From Candidatus Hydrogenedentota bacterium (GTDB lineage: Bacteria; Hydrogenedentota; Hydrogenedentia; Hydrogenedentales; JAEUWI01), in assembly GCA_016182605.1 (NCBI GenBank), contig JACPGE010000092.1:1-64000 (forward strand): 64,000 bases of DNA, read 5' to 3'. Shown in pieces: positions 7,820 through 15,892 of the stretch. The notes under the pieces are model-generated. The model made no database searches. It was not told the origin of the DNA and worked only from the letters and a program-made list of their open reading frames with translations. Both the position numbers and the translations under genes were made by a program. The stretch's first letter is position 1, and every line of letters begins with the position of its first letter.

Positions 7820-9304
7820 ATGAACTATCCATCCTGGGACGTGCCCATCATAGGCAGCGGCTGGGTGATCGGCATCATTGCCATCATCCACGTGCTCATC
7901 AGCCATTTTGCCGTTGGAGGCGGGCTCTATCTCCCCATGGCCGAGCACAAGGCGCTCCGGGAAGGGCGTAGCGACTGGATGCCCGTGCTGCACCGTCACG
8001 CCAAGTTCTTCCTCGTGCTCACGGGGGTCTTCGGCGCGTCCACCGGCGTGGCCATCTGGTTTGCCATCGGCCTCGCAAGCCCCGAGGGCACCAGTACGCT
8101 CATCCACAATTTCGTCTTCGGTTGGGCCATCGAATGGTGCTTCTTCTGCGTCGAGCTGAGCACGGCCGCCGTCTACTACTACACCTGGGGCCGCATCCCC
8201 GACAAATTGCACCTCGCCGTGGGCTACGTCTACGCCGCCTTCTCCTTCCTCACTTTGGTCATCATCAATGGCATCCTGACCTTCATGCTCACCCCCGGCG
8301 AAGCCTGGTTGAGCGTGGCCGGTACCGGGATGGAAGCCTCCAAGTTCTGGCACGCCTTCTTCAATCCCACCTACTTCCCAAGCCTCGGACTGCGCACCCT
8401 CATCTGCGTGAGCCTCGCGGGCATCTGGGCACTGATCACCGCAAGCCGCCTCGACGGCTTCGAGGAGCCGGAGTTAAAGAAGAGCGTGATTCAATGGTCG
8501 TCGAAGTGGCTTATTCCAGCCTTCCTCTTCATGCCCGTCTTCTTCTTCTGGTACCTGTATATGATCCCGGAAGCGCAACGCGGCCTGCTCGAAATCGGCA
8601 TCGGCAAGGTCGGCTCGGGCGTCTTCACCCAGGTCACCCGCGCGGCCCTGGTGACCGTCATGTCCTCGGCGACCATCGGGGCTGTGGTCTACTTTCTCGC
8701 CTACCGCAACCCGCGCGACTTCAGCTTTGGCCATGCCGTGGCGGTGCTGCTCCTGGCCCTTTCGGCCACCGCCTCCACGGAACAGGCCCGCGAAATGCTG
8801 CGTAAGCCCTACGTGGTGTGCCGGCACATGTTCTCCAACGGCATCCGCCTGAACACGGACGTGGAGCGCTTCAACCGTGAGGGCTACCTGGCGAAAAGTA
8901 TCTGGGTGTTCCCGGTCGAACGCGAGGCTTGGGCGCGCACCGATGCCGCCATTCCACAGCCGGGCGCCGTGGTGCCGGCCGCCCAAAGCACCATGAGCCC
9001 GGAAGATTGGCAGGCCCATATGCGCCGGGGTGAACTCATGATGCGTGGACAATGCATGGCCTGCCACACGACAGACGGGTATCGTCCGCTGCGCAAACTG
9101 CTCGGTGGCCGGGATCGGGACTCCGTGGGGAACATCCTGAAAATGCTCCACGACTACGGCGACGACTCGCCGTACAAGAAGTACATGCCCCCTCTCGTGG
9201 GCACCCCGCAGGAAATCGCGGCGCTGACGGATTACCTCGCGGTGCTCGTGGCGCCCGCGCCCAAAGCAGCACCGGAGAAGGTTGCCGACGCTGCCGGGAA
9301 ATAG
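7820..9304 (+). CDS. CydA-like membrane protein fused to a C-terminal cytochrome c domain
   Basis: 494 residues. The N-terminal part (about 1-360) is a multi-helix domain related to cytochrome bd subunit I. H29 aligns with the CydA heme b595 ligand, and E105 and E112 in AIEWCFFCVELST match by eye the paired membrane glutamates (E99/E107 of E. coli CydA). The CydA quinol loop with GRQPW is absent, and the position of the b558 histidine ligand appears to be an arginine. The C-terminal domain carries one heme c site, C412-M-A-C-H416, with M456 (YMPPLVG) as likely axial ligand. This layout resembles the divergent bd-like oxygen reductases with attached c-type domains. It probably receives electrons from the upstream Rieske/cytochrome b proteins. 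Oxygen reduction is not proven. Confidence 0.82.
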   Translation: MNYPSWDVPIIGSGWVIGIIAIIHVLISHFAVGGGLYLPMAEHKALREGRSDWMPVLHRHAKFFLVLTGVFGASTGVAIWFAIGLASPEGTSTLIHNFVFGWAIEWCFFCVELSTAAVYYYTWGRIPDKLHLAVGYVYAAFSFLTLVIINGILTFMLTPGEAWLSVAGTGMEASKFWHAFFNPTYFPSLGLRTLICVSLAGIWALITASRLDGFEEPELKKSVIQWSSKWLIPAFLFMPVFFFWYLYMIPEAQRGLLEIGIGKVGSGVFTQVTRAALVTVMSSATIGAVVYFLAYRNPRDFSFGHAVAVLLLALSATASTEQAREMLRKPYVVCRHMFSNGIRLNTDVERFNREGYLAKSIWVFPVEREAWARTDAAIPQPGAVVPAAQSTMSPEDWQAHMRRGELMMRGQCMACHTTDGYRPLRKLLGGRDRDSVGNILKMLHDYGDDSPYKKYMPPLVGTPQEIAALTDYLAVLVAPAPKAAPEKVADAAGK

Positions 9305-9340
9305 GTGGGGGTGAGGAGGAGGATTGCGCTTCGCGTTCCA

Positions 9341-9595
9341 CGGAGCACCTGGCGCGGCATAGCCGCAACCAAAGTTGCGAGGGACCAAAGCCGAGTCCAA
9401 CTCAGCGATCCCAGAGAGGGAATTCACGCAAGGCCGCAAAGCCCGGGGACAGCCCCTCGCCGGTGTAGGATTGTGCTGCGGGCGGGAAGTCTGTGGCGCC
9501 GGCGGGGACAGCCCCCTTGGGTTGAGGCGCAATTCGTTGAAATAAGCATCGACGCTTCCGAAGTGGCGCGTCGCTCGACGAGCGTCGTGATTGGC
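9341..9595 (+). repeat. Composite dispersed repeat R3, copy A
   Basis: Two modules recur elsewhere in the window. The first (about 9341-9456) has GGCATAGCCGCAACCAAAG, CAACTCAGCGATCCCAGAG and CACGCAAGG, also at 37346-37450 and 37724-37832. The second (about 9504-9595) has CAGCCCCCTTGGGTTGAG and GCATCGACGCTTCCGAAGT, also at 37452-37541. Long open reading frames through this repeat are spurious. The interval 9305-9675 holds nothing else that I can support. Confidence 0.8.
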
Positions 9596-9675
9596 GCTTC
9601 GATTTGCACCGTCTGCTGCGAACAAAAGCGCCCCCTCGAAGTGCACGGTTGCAGCGCCGGTCCGCTGTACCTGCT

Positions 9676-9876
9676 TTATAGCTTTTTGCGGCAGCCAACC
9701 CGGTACGCTTCCAGTGCCTCGCGGACCATTTCGTCAAGGCGTCCGCCTTCCGGCGTAGACTCGATCTCCCGATCCCAGTGGGCTTCGTCGAAGTTTTCGA
9801 ACCAAGTCCTGAATGCTGATAGCTCCGCCGCATTCAGTTGCAGTATGGCTTGCTCCAAGTCGTGCAATTTCGACAT
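9676..9876 (-). CDS. Small antitoxin-like protein
   Basis: 66 residues from the ATG at 9876 (MSKLHDLEQAIL...). A helical N-terminal half with LNAAELSAFRTWFENFD is followed by an acidic tail ending EALEAYRVG. This is the look of a common family of small antitoxins placed directly before RelE/ParE-type toxins. No toxin follows: within about 40 bases the sequence runs into repeat R3, so the partner has probably been lost. A longer start at 9912 adds a basic leader not typical of the family. The assignment to a toxin-antitoxin pair rests on resemblance only. Confidence 0.6.
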   Translation of the reverse strand: MSKLHDLEQAILQLNAAELSAFRTWFENFDEAHWDREIESTPEGGRLDEMVREALEAYRVGCRKKL

Positions 9877-9946
9877 ATTCCGATTCCTTGAACGCTGTTT
9901 GCCTCTGCACATCGAATCCCATTATACCTCGATGCCGCCGGACGCT

Positions 9947-10246
9947 TCAGAGTTTTTCCAGGCCCGCATTGAGAGCCTTCAGGCGGTCGCGGATGGCGTC
10001 GAGGCGGCGGATGAGTTGGGTCTCCTCCTCCCTGCTCTCGGCGCTGTCGAGGAAGGCCTCGGCGGCGAAGTCGAAGGCGGCACGCAGGGCGAAGGCCTGG
10101 GTGTCGATGCGGTCAGCGGCTTCTTCGAGGGCCTTGAGGCGCTCGGAAAGCTTGGCGGCGAGTTCGAAGGTGGTCTTCTTGTCCTTGACGATGGGCACAA
10201 CGAGCCGGGTGCCCGCGATGAGGACCTGCATGAAGTCGTCACTCAT
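9947..10246 (-). CDS. zapA: ZapA-like cell division protein
   Basis: 99 residues with the ZapA pattern: a short beta N-terminus (VLIAGTRLVVPIV), a turn, then LAAKLSERLKALEEAADRIDTQAFALRAAFDFAAE, and a C-terminal coiled coil. ZapA binds and bundles FtsZ at the division ring. In many bacteria zapA lies just after pheT, as it nearly does here, which supports the call. It is about 340 bases downstream of the coiled-coil gene that follows pheT, with palindromic repeats between. The length fits the family. Confidence 0.65.
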   Translation of the reverse strand: MSDDFMQVLIAGTRLVVPIVKDKKTTFELAAKLSERLKALEEAADRIDTQAFALRAAFDFAAEAFLDSAESREEETQLIRRLDAIRDRLKALNAGLEKL

Positions 10247-10583
10247 GGGCAGGCCGCCTGCAGTGAGGCATGGTGGGCCACATCCCCCTTAATCCCCGTT
10301 CGAAGGGAAGGCCAAAAATATTGAACTGACAATTTCGATCGCCAAGTGGACTGCCAAGGGGAGTGTACCCGCCGGCCTGCGACACCCACCCCAGCAAGAT
10401 GACCCGCACCGGTGGGGACTGTACCCGGGAACTTGGGGTATGGTCCTTCTCGTTCCCACGGTCCTCCGTGGGAATGCATATGAATTTCGCGCGCAATAGT
10501 CCCTATCCCTCGCAGAACTCGGAAAGAGGACAGTCCCCGGTGGAGTCGAGTCCCGGCCAGTCGCTGGTCTTCCGGTGTCAACC
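10247..10583. other. Gene-free interval with palindromic repeats
   Basis: No credible gene. 10451-10478 is a strong palindrome (GTTCCCACGG ... CCGTGGGAA) that recurs almost exactly at 41609-41636 inside prmC. 10267-10300 has a partial copy of the CCCCCTT...TTCGAAGGG repeat found complete at 41709-41752. The zapA promoter, if any, would be here. Confidence 0.7.
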
Positions 10584-10880
10584 TCATTGCCGCAGTTCCT
10601 CGGTGAGGGCCTTGGTGTAGGCGAGTACCCGGGAGAGGTGCTCGCGGAGGACCTGCTCCCGTTCCTCCAAGGCGGTGGCCCGCTCCTTGAGTTCCGAAAA
10701 GCCCCGGGCGGCCTCCTTCTGGATGGCGACCTCTTTTTCCTTGCCCCAGAAGTCCTTCAACAACTCGTTTCTGGAGGCCTCGACATCGGCGAGCTTTTCG
10801 GTGAGTGCGCCGGCATTGTCAGCGAGCGCGGCGAGTTCGCCGTCGATTTGGTCCAGATACGATTTAATGAGGGGGTTCAC
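10584..10880 (-). CDS. Small coiled-coil protein coupled to pheT
   Basis: 98 residues, almost entirely charged heptad-type sequence (ELAALADNAGALTEKLADVE, then ELKERATALEEREQ), so a coiled coil. The GTG start at 10880 overlaps the pheT stop (GTGA), a classic translational coupling; a longer start at 10931 inside pheT is less likely. Its place next to pheT and before a ZapA-like gene suggests a division-related factor similar in size to ZapB, but no family signature proves that. Confidence 0.65.
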   Translation of the reverse strand: MNPLIKSYLDQIDGELAALADNAGALTEKLADVEASRNELLKDFWGKEKEVAIQKEAARGFSELKERATALEEREQVLREHLSRVLAYTKALTEELRQ

Positions 10881-13276
10881 CGTAGGGTTGCCTGATAATC
10901 CGTTTGCAGTTTTTTGAGGATCTTGTCCCACTGCTTTTGCGTGTCGTTGTCGGTAAGGGTCTTGTCGTCCGCCTGGAAACTCAGGTTCAGCGCCACGCTC
11001 TTCTTACCAGCGCCCAAGCCCTCGCTCCGGTAGATGTCGAACAACTCCACCGACTTCAGGAGACTGCCGCCCGCCGCACGCGCCGCCACCGCCAGGGCGC
11101 CCGCAGGCACGGCTTCGTCCACGACCACCGCCATGTCCCGCTTGGAGGGCGGGAATGTGGGGATGGCCGAGAACTGACCGTGGGGCTTCGCTTGGGAGAG
11201 CAGGGAGTCCAGCGCGAGTTCCAGCAAGTAGAGGTTGGGATCGATGTCGAAGGCCTTGGCCACGGCGAGATGGACTTTGCCGAAGGTGCCCACGATCTGC
11301 TTGCCCACAACAATGCTGGCGTTCTGGCCGGGTTGGAAGGTGCCGGCGGTACTGGGCTCGAAGGTGGCATCGACGCCCAAGTGGCTGAGGGTGGCTTCGA
11401 GGAGTCCCTTGAGGTCGTAGAAGTCGTAGGACTTGGCCGCGCCGCTCCAGTGAGTGCCGTTGGACGGGCCATGGAGGAGCATGCCCAAGTGGAGTTCCTG
11501 GGTGGGCAGGTCATTCTTCCACACGGGTGCGTAGACCGGTCCCACCTCGAAGACCGCGAGGGAAGCCGCGCCGCGGTTAAGGTTATACGCGGCATGGTTG
11601 AGGAGGCCCGGCAGGAGCGACGAGCGCATGGTCCCCTGTTTTTCAGAGAGGGGGTTCTCCAGGGCGACCATGTCGCGCAATGCCGGTGCGAGGCCTGCCT
11701 TTTCGGCGTCCTGGGCATTGCAGAAGGTCCAATGGAAGACCTCCGTGAGGCCCTGGGCGATGAGGAAGTGCCGCAGGGCGCGCTCCGGCTGGTACTGGGG
11801 CGCGAAGACATGGGCGCTGGGTCTTACCGCGGGCAGGCTGACGTCCATACGGTCGTAACCGTGAAAACGCGCGATTTCTTCGATGAGGTCGGTTTCCATG
11901 GAGACATCATGACGGCGCGGCGGCACGTGAAAGGTGCAGGAGGCGGCATCCTCCACGAGGATGCTGAATCCGAGGCGCACAAGCACATCCTTCTGCTCCT
12001 CGGCATCGATGGGGGTGCCGAGCAGGGCATTGCAGCGTGCGTGGCGCAGAGTAACCTGCTTTCTGGGCAAGGGCAGCGGGTGCTGGTCGATAGCGCCGCG
12101 GGCGACAGTGGCGCCACAGATTTCCTGCATGAGGGCGGCGGCCCGTTCGAGGGCGTAGACGGCCATCTCCGGATCGGCGCCCCGCTGGAAACGCTGCGAC
12201 GATTCGCTGATCAATTGCAGGGCGCGCGAGGTCTTGCGGACGGAGGCCGGGTTGAACCAGGCGCTTTCGAGGAAGACCGTTGTGGTGTTTTCGCTCACTT
12301 CGCTGTGGCTGCCGCCCATGATACCGGCGACACATTGGGTCTTCGCCCCATCCGCGATGACGAGCATATCGGTGGCGAGCGGGCGTTCCTGGCCGTCGAG
12401 GGTGGTGATCTTCTCCCCCGCCTTCGCGGCGCGCACGACGATGCGGTGTTCCGCGAGGAGATCGTAGTCGAAGCCGTGGAGCGGATGTCCTGTTTCGAGG
12501 AGAACGAAGTTGGTGATGTCTACCACGTTGTTTATCGGACGCTGCCCGGCGGCCTGGAGGCGGCTTTGCAGCCACTGCGGCGAGGGACCAACCTGGACGT
12601 TCTTCATCACGCGGCCGAGATAGCGTCCGCAGAGTTCGGGGTTCTCGATGCAAACGGATGTGAGGCCTGTAATGGCTTCGGCGCTCTCGTTGAGGGGCGT
12701 TGCCGGGATGCTGAGAGGGCGGTTGTAGTAGGCCGCGAGTTCCCGCGCCACGCCGATCATGCTCGCCCAGTCGCCCCGGTTCGGGGTGACTTCGATTTCG
12801 AAGATGACATCGTCCAGGCCGAGCAGGGGCTTGGCATCCGCGCCCACGGGAAAGTCCGGCGGGAGAATAAGCAGGCCTGCGTGGTCATCGCCGAGGCCCA
12901 GTTCCTTGCCGCTGCACATCATGCCTTCCGACTCGATGCCGCGCATCTTGCGCCGGCCGATGGCGAAGCCCCCGGGGAGCGTTGCGCCCACGATGGCCGT
13001 GGGCACCTTGTCCCCCACTTTCATGTTCTTCGCGCCGCAGCAGATCTGCAGGGCTTCCGGGCCGCCCGTGTTCGTCTTGCAGACCACGATCTTGTCGGCG
13101 TCCGGATGGGGCTCGATGGAGAGGATTTCGCCCACATAGACCTGCTGGATTTCCGCGCCGGGTTCTTCGATGGCCTCAATTTCGAGGCCGAGCATGGTCA
13201 TCCGGTGCGCCAGGTCTTCCACGGAGATCCCGTCGAGGTTCACATATTCTTTAAGCCAGTTGAGAGAAACGCGCAT
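10877..13276 (-). CDS. pheT: Phenylalanine--tRNA ligase beta subunit
   Basis: 799 residues, full length. Order of domains: N-terminal segment, tRNA-binding OB fold (about 40-150, with VCKTNTGGPEALQICCGAKNM-type residues), B3/B4 editing domain (about 210-375), B5 domain (about 400-470), catalytic-like core (about 490-690) and the C-terminal FDX-ACB anticodon-binding domain. It pairs with PheS to charge tRNA-Phe and edits Tyr-tRNA-Phe. ATG 13276 lies two bases after the pheS stop, so the two are co-transcribed and probably coupled. Confidence 0.97.
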   Translation of the reverse strand: MRVSLNWLKEYVNLDGISVEDLAHRMTMLGLEIEAIEEPGAEIQQVYVGEILSIEPHPDADKIVVCKTNTGGPEALQICCGAKNMKVGDKVPTAIVGATLPGGFAIGRRKMRGIESEGMMCSGKELGLGDDHAGLLILPPDFPVGADAKPLLGLDDVIFEIEVTPNRGDWASMIGVARELAAYYNRPLSIPATPLNESAEAITGLTSVCIENPELCGRYLGRVMKNVQVGPSPQWLQSRLQAAGQRPINNVVDITNFVLLETGHPLHGFDYDLLAEHRIVVRAAKAGEKITTLDGQERPLATDMLVIADGAKTQCVAGIMGGSHSEVSENTTTVFLESAWFNPASVRKTSRALQLISESSQRFQRGADPEMAVYALERAAALMQEICGATVARGAIDQHPLPLPRKQVTLRHARCNALLGTPIDAEEQKDVLVRLGFSILVEDAASCTFHVPPRRHDVSMETDLIEEIARFHGYDRMDVSLPAVRPSAHVFAPQYQPERALRHFLIAQGLTEVFHWTFCNAQDAEKAGLAPALRDMVALENPLSEKQGTMRSSLLPGLLNHAAYNLNRGAASLAVFEVGPVYAPVWKNDLPTQELHLGMLLHGPSNGTHWSGAAKSYDFYDLKGLLEATLSHLGVDATFEPSTAGTFQPGQNASIVVGKQIVGTFGKVHLAVAKAFDIDPNLYLLELALDSLLSQAKPHGQFSAIPTFPPSKRDMAVVVDEAVPAGALAVAARAAGGSLLKSVELFDIYRSEGLGAGKKSVALNLSFQADDKTLTDNDTQKQWDKILKKLQTDYQATLR

Positions 13277-13278
13277 GA

Positions 13279-14295
13279 TTAAAACTGCTCCAGGAAGCGA
13301 AGATCATTTTCGTAGAGGTGGCCGATGCTCGAAATGGCGTGGCGCAGCATGGCGAGGCGGTCGACGCCCATGCCGAAAGCGAAGCCCGAGTATTTTTCGT
13401 AGTCGTAATTGGCGTGCTTGAAGACCTCGGGGTGGACCATGCCACAGCCGAGAACCTCCAGCCAGCCGCTGTGCTTGCAGACCCGGCATCCCGCGCCTTT
13501 ACACATGGTGCACGAGATGTCCACTTCCGCCGAGGGCTCGGTGAAGGGGAAGAAATGGGGCCGGAAACGCACCTTGTGTCCCGGGCCGAAGTAGCGCTCC
13601 AGAAAATGCATCAGCGTGCCCTTCAGATCGGCGAAGCTCACACCTTCATCCACGAGGAGCCCTTCGAACTGGTAGAACATAGGGCTGTGGCTCGCGTCGT
13701 AGTCCACGCGATAAACACGGCCCGGCACGACGACGGCCACGGGCGGCTGGACCTTTTCCATCACGCGCATCTGCACGGGTGACGTGTGGGTACGCAACAC
13801 GACGCCCGGCTTCACGAAGAAGGTATCGTGGGAATCGCGGGCCGGGTGATCGGCGGGTGTGTTGAGCGCGTCGAAGTTGTAGTATTCCGTCTCGATGTCG
13901 GGGCCGGTGGCAACCTGGAAGCCCAGTTCGCGGAAGATGTCCACGATCTCGTCCGCCACCTGGGGAATGAGGTGGGCGTGGCCCGGCCGTGGACGGCGCC
14001 CCGGCAGGGAGAGGTCCACGGCTTCCGCGGTTGTCTGCTTCTCGAAGGCCGCCGCTTCCAGCGTATCCTTCTTGGCGTCCAGGGCATCGGCGATGGCCTG
14101 CTTCACGCGGTTCGCCGCTTGGCCCATCGCGGGCCGCTCCTCCGCGGAGACGGTGGCCAGTCCGCGCAGGATGCCCGTCACCTGGCCGTTCCGGCCCAGG
14201 TACTTGACGCGGGATTCTTCCAGGATCTTGAGATCGTCAATCCCGGCGATTTCATCGAGTGCGCCGCTTTCCAGCGCCTCGAGTGCTGCTTTCAT
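13279..14295 (-). CDS. pheS: Phenylalanine--tRNA ligase alpha subunit
   Basis: 338 residues from ATG 14295 (MKAALEALESG), which matches the usual PheS length; an in-frame extension to 14553 lacks family-like sequence. It has an N-terminal coiled coil, then class II aminoacyl-tRNA synthetase motifs: HPARDSHDTFF (motif 1 region, around 190), MFYQFEGLLVDEGVSF (motif 2 region) and GFAFGMGVDRLAMLRH (motif 3, near the C-terminus). It forms the catalytic half of the alpha2-beta2 enzyme with PheT. AAGGA lies about eleven bases before the start. First gene of pheS-pheT. Confidence 0.97.
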   Translation of the reverse strand: MKAALEALESGALDEIAGIDDLKILEESRVKYLGRNGQVTGILRGLATVSAEERPAMGQAANRVKQAIADALDAKKDTLEAAAFEKQTTAEAVDLSLPGRRPRPGHAHLIPQVADEIVDIFRELGFQVATGPDIETEYYNFDALNTPADHPARDSHDTFFVKPGVVLRTHTSPVQMRVMEKVQPPVAVVVPGRVYRVDYDASHSPMFYQFEGLLVDEGVSFADLKGTLMHFLERYFGPGHKVRFRPHFFPFTEPSAEVDISCTMCKGAGCRVCKHSGWLEVLGCGMVHPEVFKHANYDYEKYSGFAFGMGVDRLAMLRHAISSIGHLYENDLRFLEQF

Positions 14296-14677
14296 GAATG
14301 GGGAATCCTTCTTCGTGCGCGAAAATGGGGTGTAAAGCGGGTATTCTAACGCATGGGGATGCGCATGCGCCACATGGGGAAGCATGCGGGGTATGAGTGC
14401 GAGGCGGTGCGGAGAATCGAGCGTGTTGGTTGCTGGAACCCCTCCGGGGTACATTGAAGGCGCGGATCGTGCACGGGGGTAGAGGAAGCCTAAGCGACCG
14501 AGCGACACTCGTGAATAGATTTTTACCCCACTCCATCCACCCTGGAGGATCAACCCTGGAGCATCAACCCAGGAGCTTGCATTGGGATATATTTTCGCGC
14601 TATAGAATTGGGTTATGTGAATCAGGAGCGAATCCGATTCAAACGGTGCCTATCTTGAACCCGGAGGGTTCATAGAT
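14296..14677. other. Gene-free interval upstream of pheS and the RAYT element
   Basis: No credible gene. It must contain the pheS promoter (minus strand). 14437-14500 is a decayed copy of the REP-type sequence seen at 14678-14723 (GGAAGCCTAAGCGACCG block), and GAACCCGGAGGGTTC near 14657-14671 is a perfect interrupted palindrome. Confidence 0.55.
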
Positions 14678-14723
14678 GGTAGCCGGGGGTTGAGGGAGCC
14701 TAAGCGACCGACACCCCCGGATC
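14678..14723 (+). repeat. REP hairpin, left of RAYT
   Basis: The tetranucleotide GTAG (14679-14682) sits directly 5' of a stem CCGGGGGT (14683-14690) that pairs with ACCCCCGG (14713-14720). A GTAG beside an imperfect hairpin is the hallmark of bacterial REP sequences recognised by TnpA-REP proteins. The 46 bases recur inverted, with one mismatch, at 15284-15329. Confidence 0.85.
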
Positions 14724-14781
14724 GGGTTTCACCACCACCTTATCGACCCCGGAGGGGTCGCAGCAATGGGAGATGTGTATC

Positions 14782-15228
14782 ATGTCGTCCACCTATGTCA
14801 GTCTGCATTTTCACCTCATCTTTTCCACCAAATACCGTACCCCAAATATCGACGCGGAATGGCGCGCCCGGTTGCATGAATATCTTGGAGGCACGGTGCA
14901 CGGATTGGATGGAGTGCCGCAATGCATTGGCGGCACCAATGACCACGTGCATTTGCTCGTAGGGTTGAAGTCCACGCATTGCATCGCAGATGTTATTCGC
15001 GAGATTAAGAAGGCGTCATCGGGGTGGGTACATGACACGATCGGTGTGCGGGATTTTGGATGGCAAATTGGCTACGCCGCGTTTACGGTGAGCCCAACGG
15101 CGTGCGGAGACGTGCGCCGATACATTGAACATCAGGAAGAACACCACAAGACGAAGACGTTCCTGGAGGAGCTGATTGAACTCCTGGAGCGCGCCGGGAT
15201 TGAGTACGATCCGAAGTATCTGGAATAG
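14782..15228 (+). CDS. REP-associated tyrosine transposase (IS200/IS605 Y1 family)
   Basis: 148 residues, the full length of a Y1 transposase. It carries the HUH motif H55-V-H57 (GTNDHVHLLVGL) and the catalytic tyrosine Y114 followed by the helix motif IEHQEEHH. These enzymes nick and join single-stranded DNA at hairpins; RAYT members act on REP sequences. The ATG at 14782 with GGGAG ten bases upstream is preferred to 14773. No tnpB accessory gene is present. The flanking inverted REP hairpins with GTAG identify the likely substrate. All catalytic residues are intact, so it may be active. Confidence 0.92.
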   Translation: MSSTYVSLHFHLIFSTKYRTPNIDAEWRARLHEYLGGTVHGLDGVPQCIGGTNDHVHLLVGLKSTHCIADVIREIKKASSGWVHDTIGVRDFGWQIGYAAFTVSPTACGDVRRYIEHQEEHHKTKTFLEELIELLERAGIEYDPKYLE

Positions 15229-15283
15229 AGAGTCGTGCGTGGGATCTGGGACCCCTCCGGGGTCCGTTTGAGGTGAGGATCGT

Positions 15284-15329
15284 GATCCGGGGGTGTCGGT
15301 CGCTCAGGCTCCCTCAACCCCCGGCTACC
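15284..15329 (-). repeat. REP hairpin, right of RAYT (inverted copy)
   Basis: Reverse complement of 14678-14723 with a single mismatch (45 of 46). On the minus strand it starts with the same GTAG beside the CCGGGGGT stem, so the two REPs face away from the gene they flank. Confidence 0.85.
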
Positions 15330-15332
15330 TTC

Positions 15333-15613
15333 TTTGACCCCTCCGGGGTCGGAAGCGGGAATTTCGATCCTTGGCCGGAGAATCGAGAGCTTGCTTTGAC
15401 CCCTCCGGGGTCGGATGCGGGAATTTCGATCCCTGGCCGGAGAATCGAAAGGTTGCTTTGACCCCTCCGGGGCCGGGAGCGGGAATTTCGATCCCTGGCC
15501 GGAGAATCGAGAGCTTACTTTGACCCCGCCGGGGGCGGGATCGGGAATTTCGATCCTTGGCCGGAGAATCGGGAGCTTGCTTTGACCCCTCCGGGGGCGG
15601 AAGCGGGAATTTC
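15333..15613 (+). repeat. 62-bp tandem array of palindromic units
   Basis: Four full units start at 15333, 15395, 15457 and 15519, and a fifth, partial unit at 15581. Each opens with TTTGACCCCTCCGGGG, a palindromic core, and continues GCGGGAATTTCGATCC and GGCCGGAGAATCG. Units differ at a few bases. There are no unique spacers, so it is not a CRISPR. 15614-15892 carries nothing further except a GCCGAGTGCAACTCGGC hairpin near 15779-15795, which is the core of repeat R3. Confidence 0.9.
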
Positions 15614-15892
15614 CGTGGTCGGCTCTTGGCCCGTTCAATTGCGCCCTCGCTTTGAAACGATACGGGGGCTGCTGGCCTCTGGCACGGATTTGCCAGGTCT
15701 TTCGCTGCGTTCAAGTGGAGGATGCTTCCTGGCGAGGACGCATATTGCGTACTGATCGGGAGTGCCTGCGCCATGAAAGCCGAGTGCAACTCGGCGATCC
15801 CAGGGAGATGATTCACAAAGTCCAGGCCGGGAAGATCGCCGCAGATGCGTGCGCAGAAGTTGCCGCGGAAGTAGCCTCCCCCCGGCTACACC

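Larger units (their letters stand above)
14678..15613 (+). mobile_element. REPtron-like unit: RAYT gene with inverted REPs and a tandem palindrome array
   Basis: The unit is symmetric: REP hairpin (14678-14723), palindrome GACCCCGGAGGGGTC (14745-14759), transposase gene, inverted palindrome (15250-15264), inverted REP (15284-15329), then a 62-bp tandem array to 15613. This matches the known arrangement of REP-associated tyrosine transposases and the repeats they spread. Related palindromes elsewhere in the window are of different families. Confidence 0.85.

Noticed and set aside
9305-10324. Long plus-strand frame after the cytochrome operon
   Set aside because: It crosses repeat R3 and lies antisense to the antitoxin and zapA genes; no family sequence or ribosome-binding site.
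10904-13282. Very long plus-strand frame opposite pheT
   Set aside because: It is the complement of pheT, rich in Gly/Ala/Glu from codon bias; pheT is certain.
13279-14677. T-box or leader-peptide attenuator upstream of pheS
   Set aside because: No T-box sequence, no Phe-rich leader and no terminator pair before 14295.
15333-15613. Tandem 62-bp repeats as a CRISPR array
   Set aside because: The whole 62 bases repeat without unique spacers, and there are no cas genes; it is a palindrome array beside a RAYT.
15132-15638. Minus-strand reading frame through the palindrome array
   Set aside because: Its repeated PAPEGSKQ-like peptide is only the translation of the tandem repeat and part of the transposase gene's complement.
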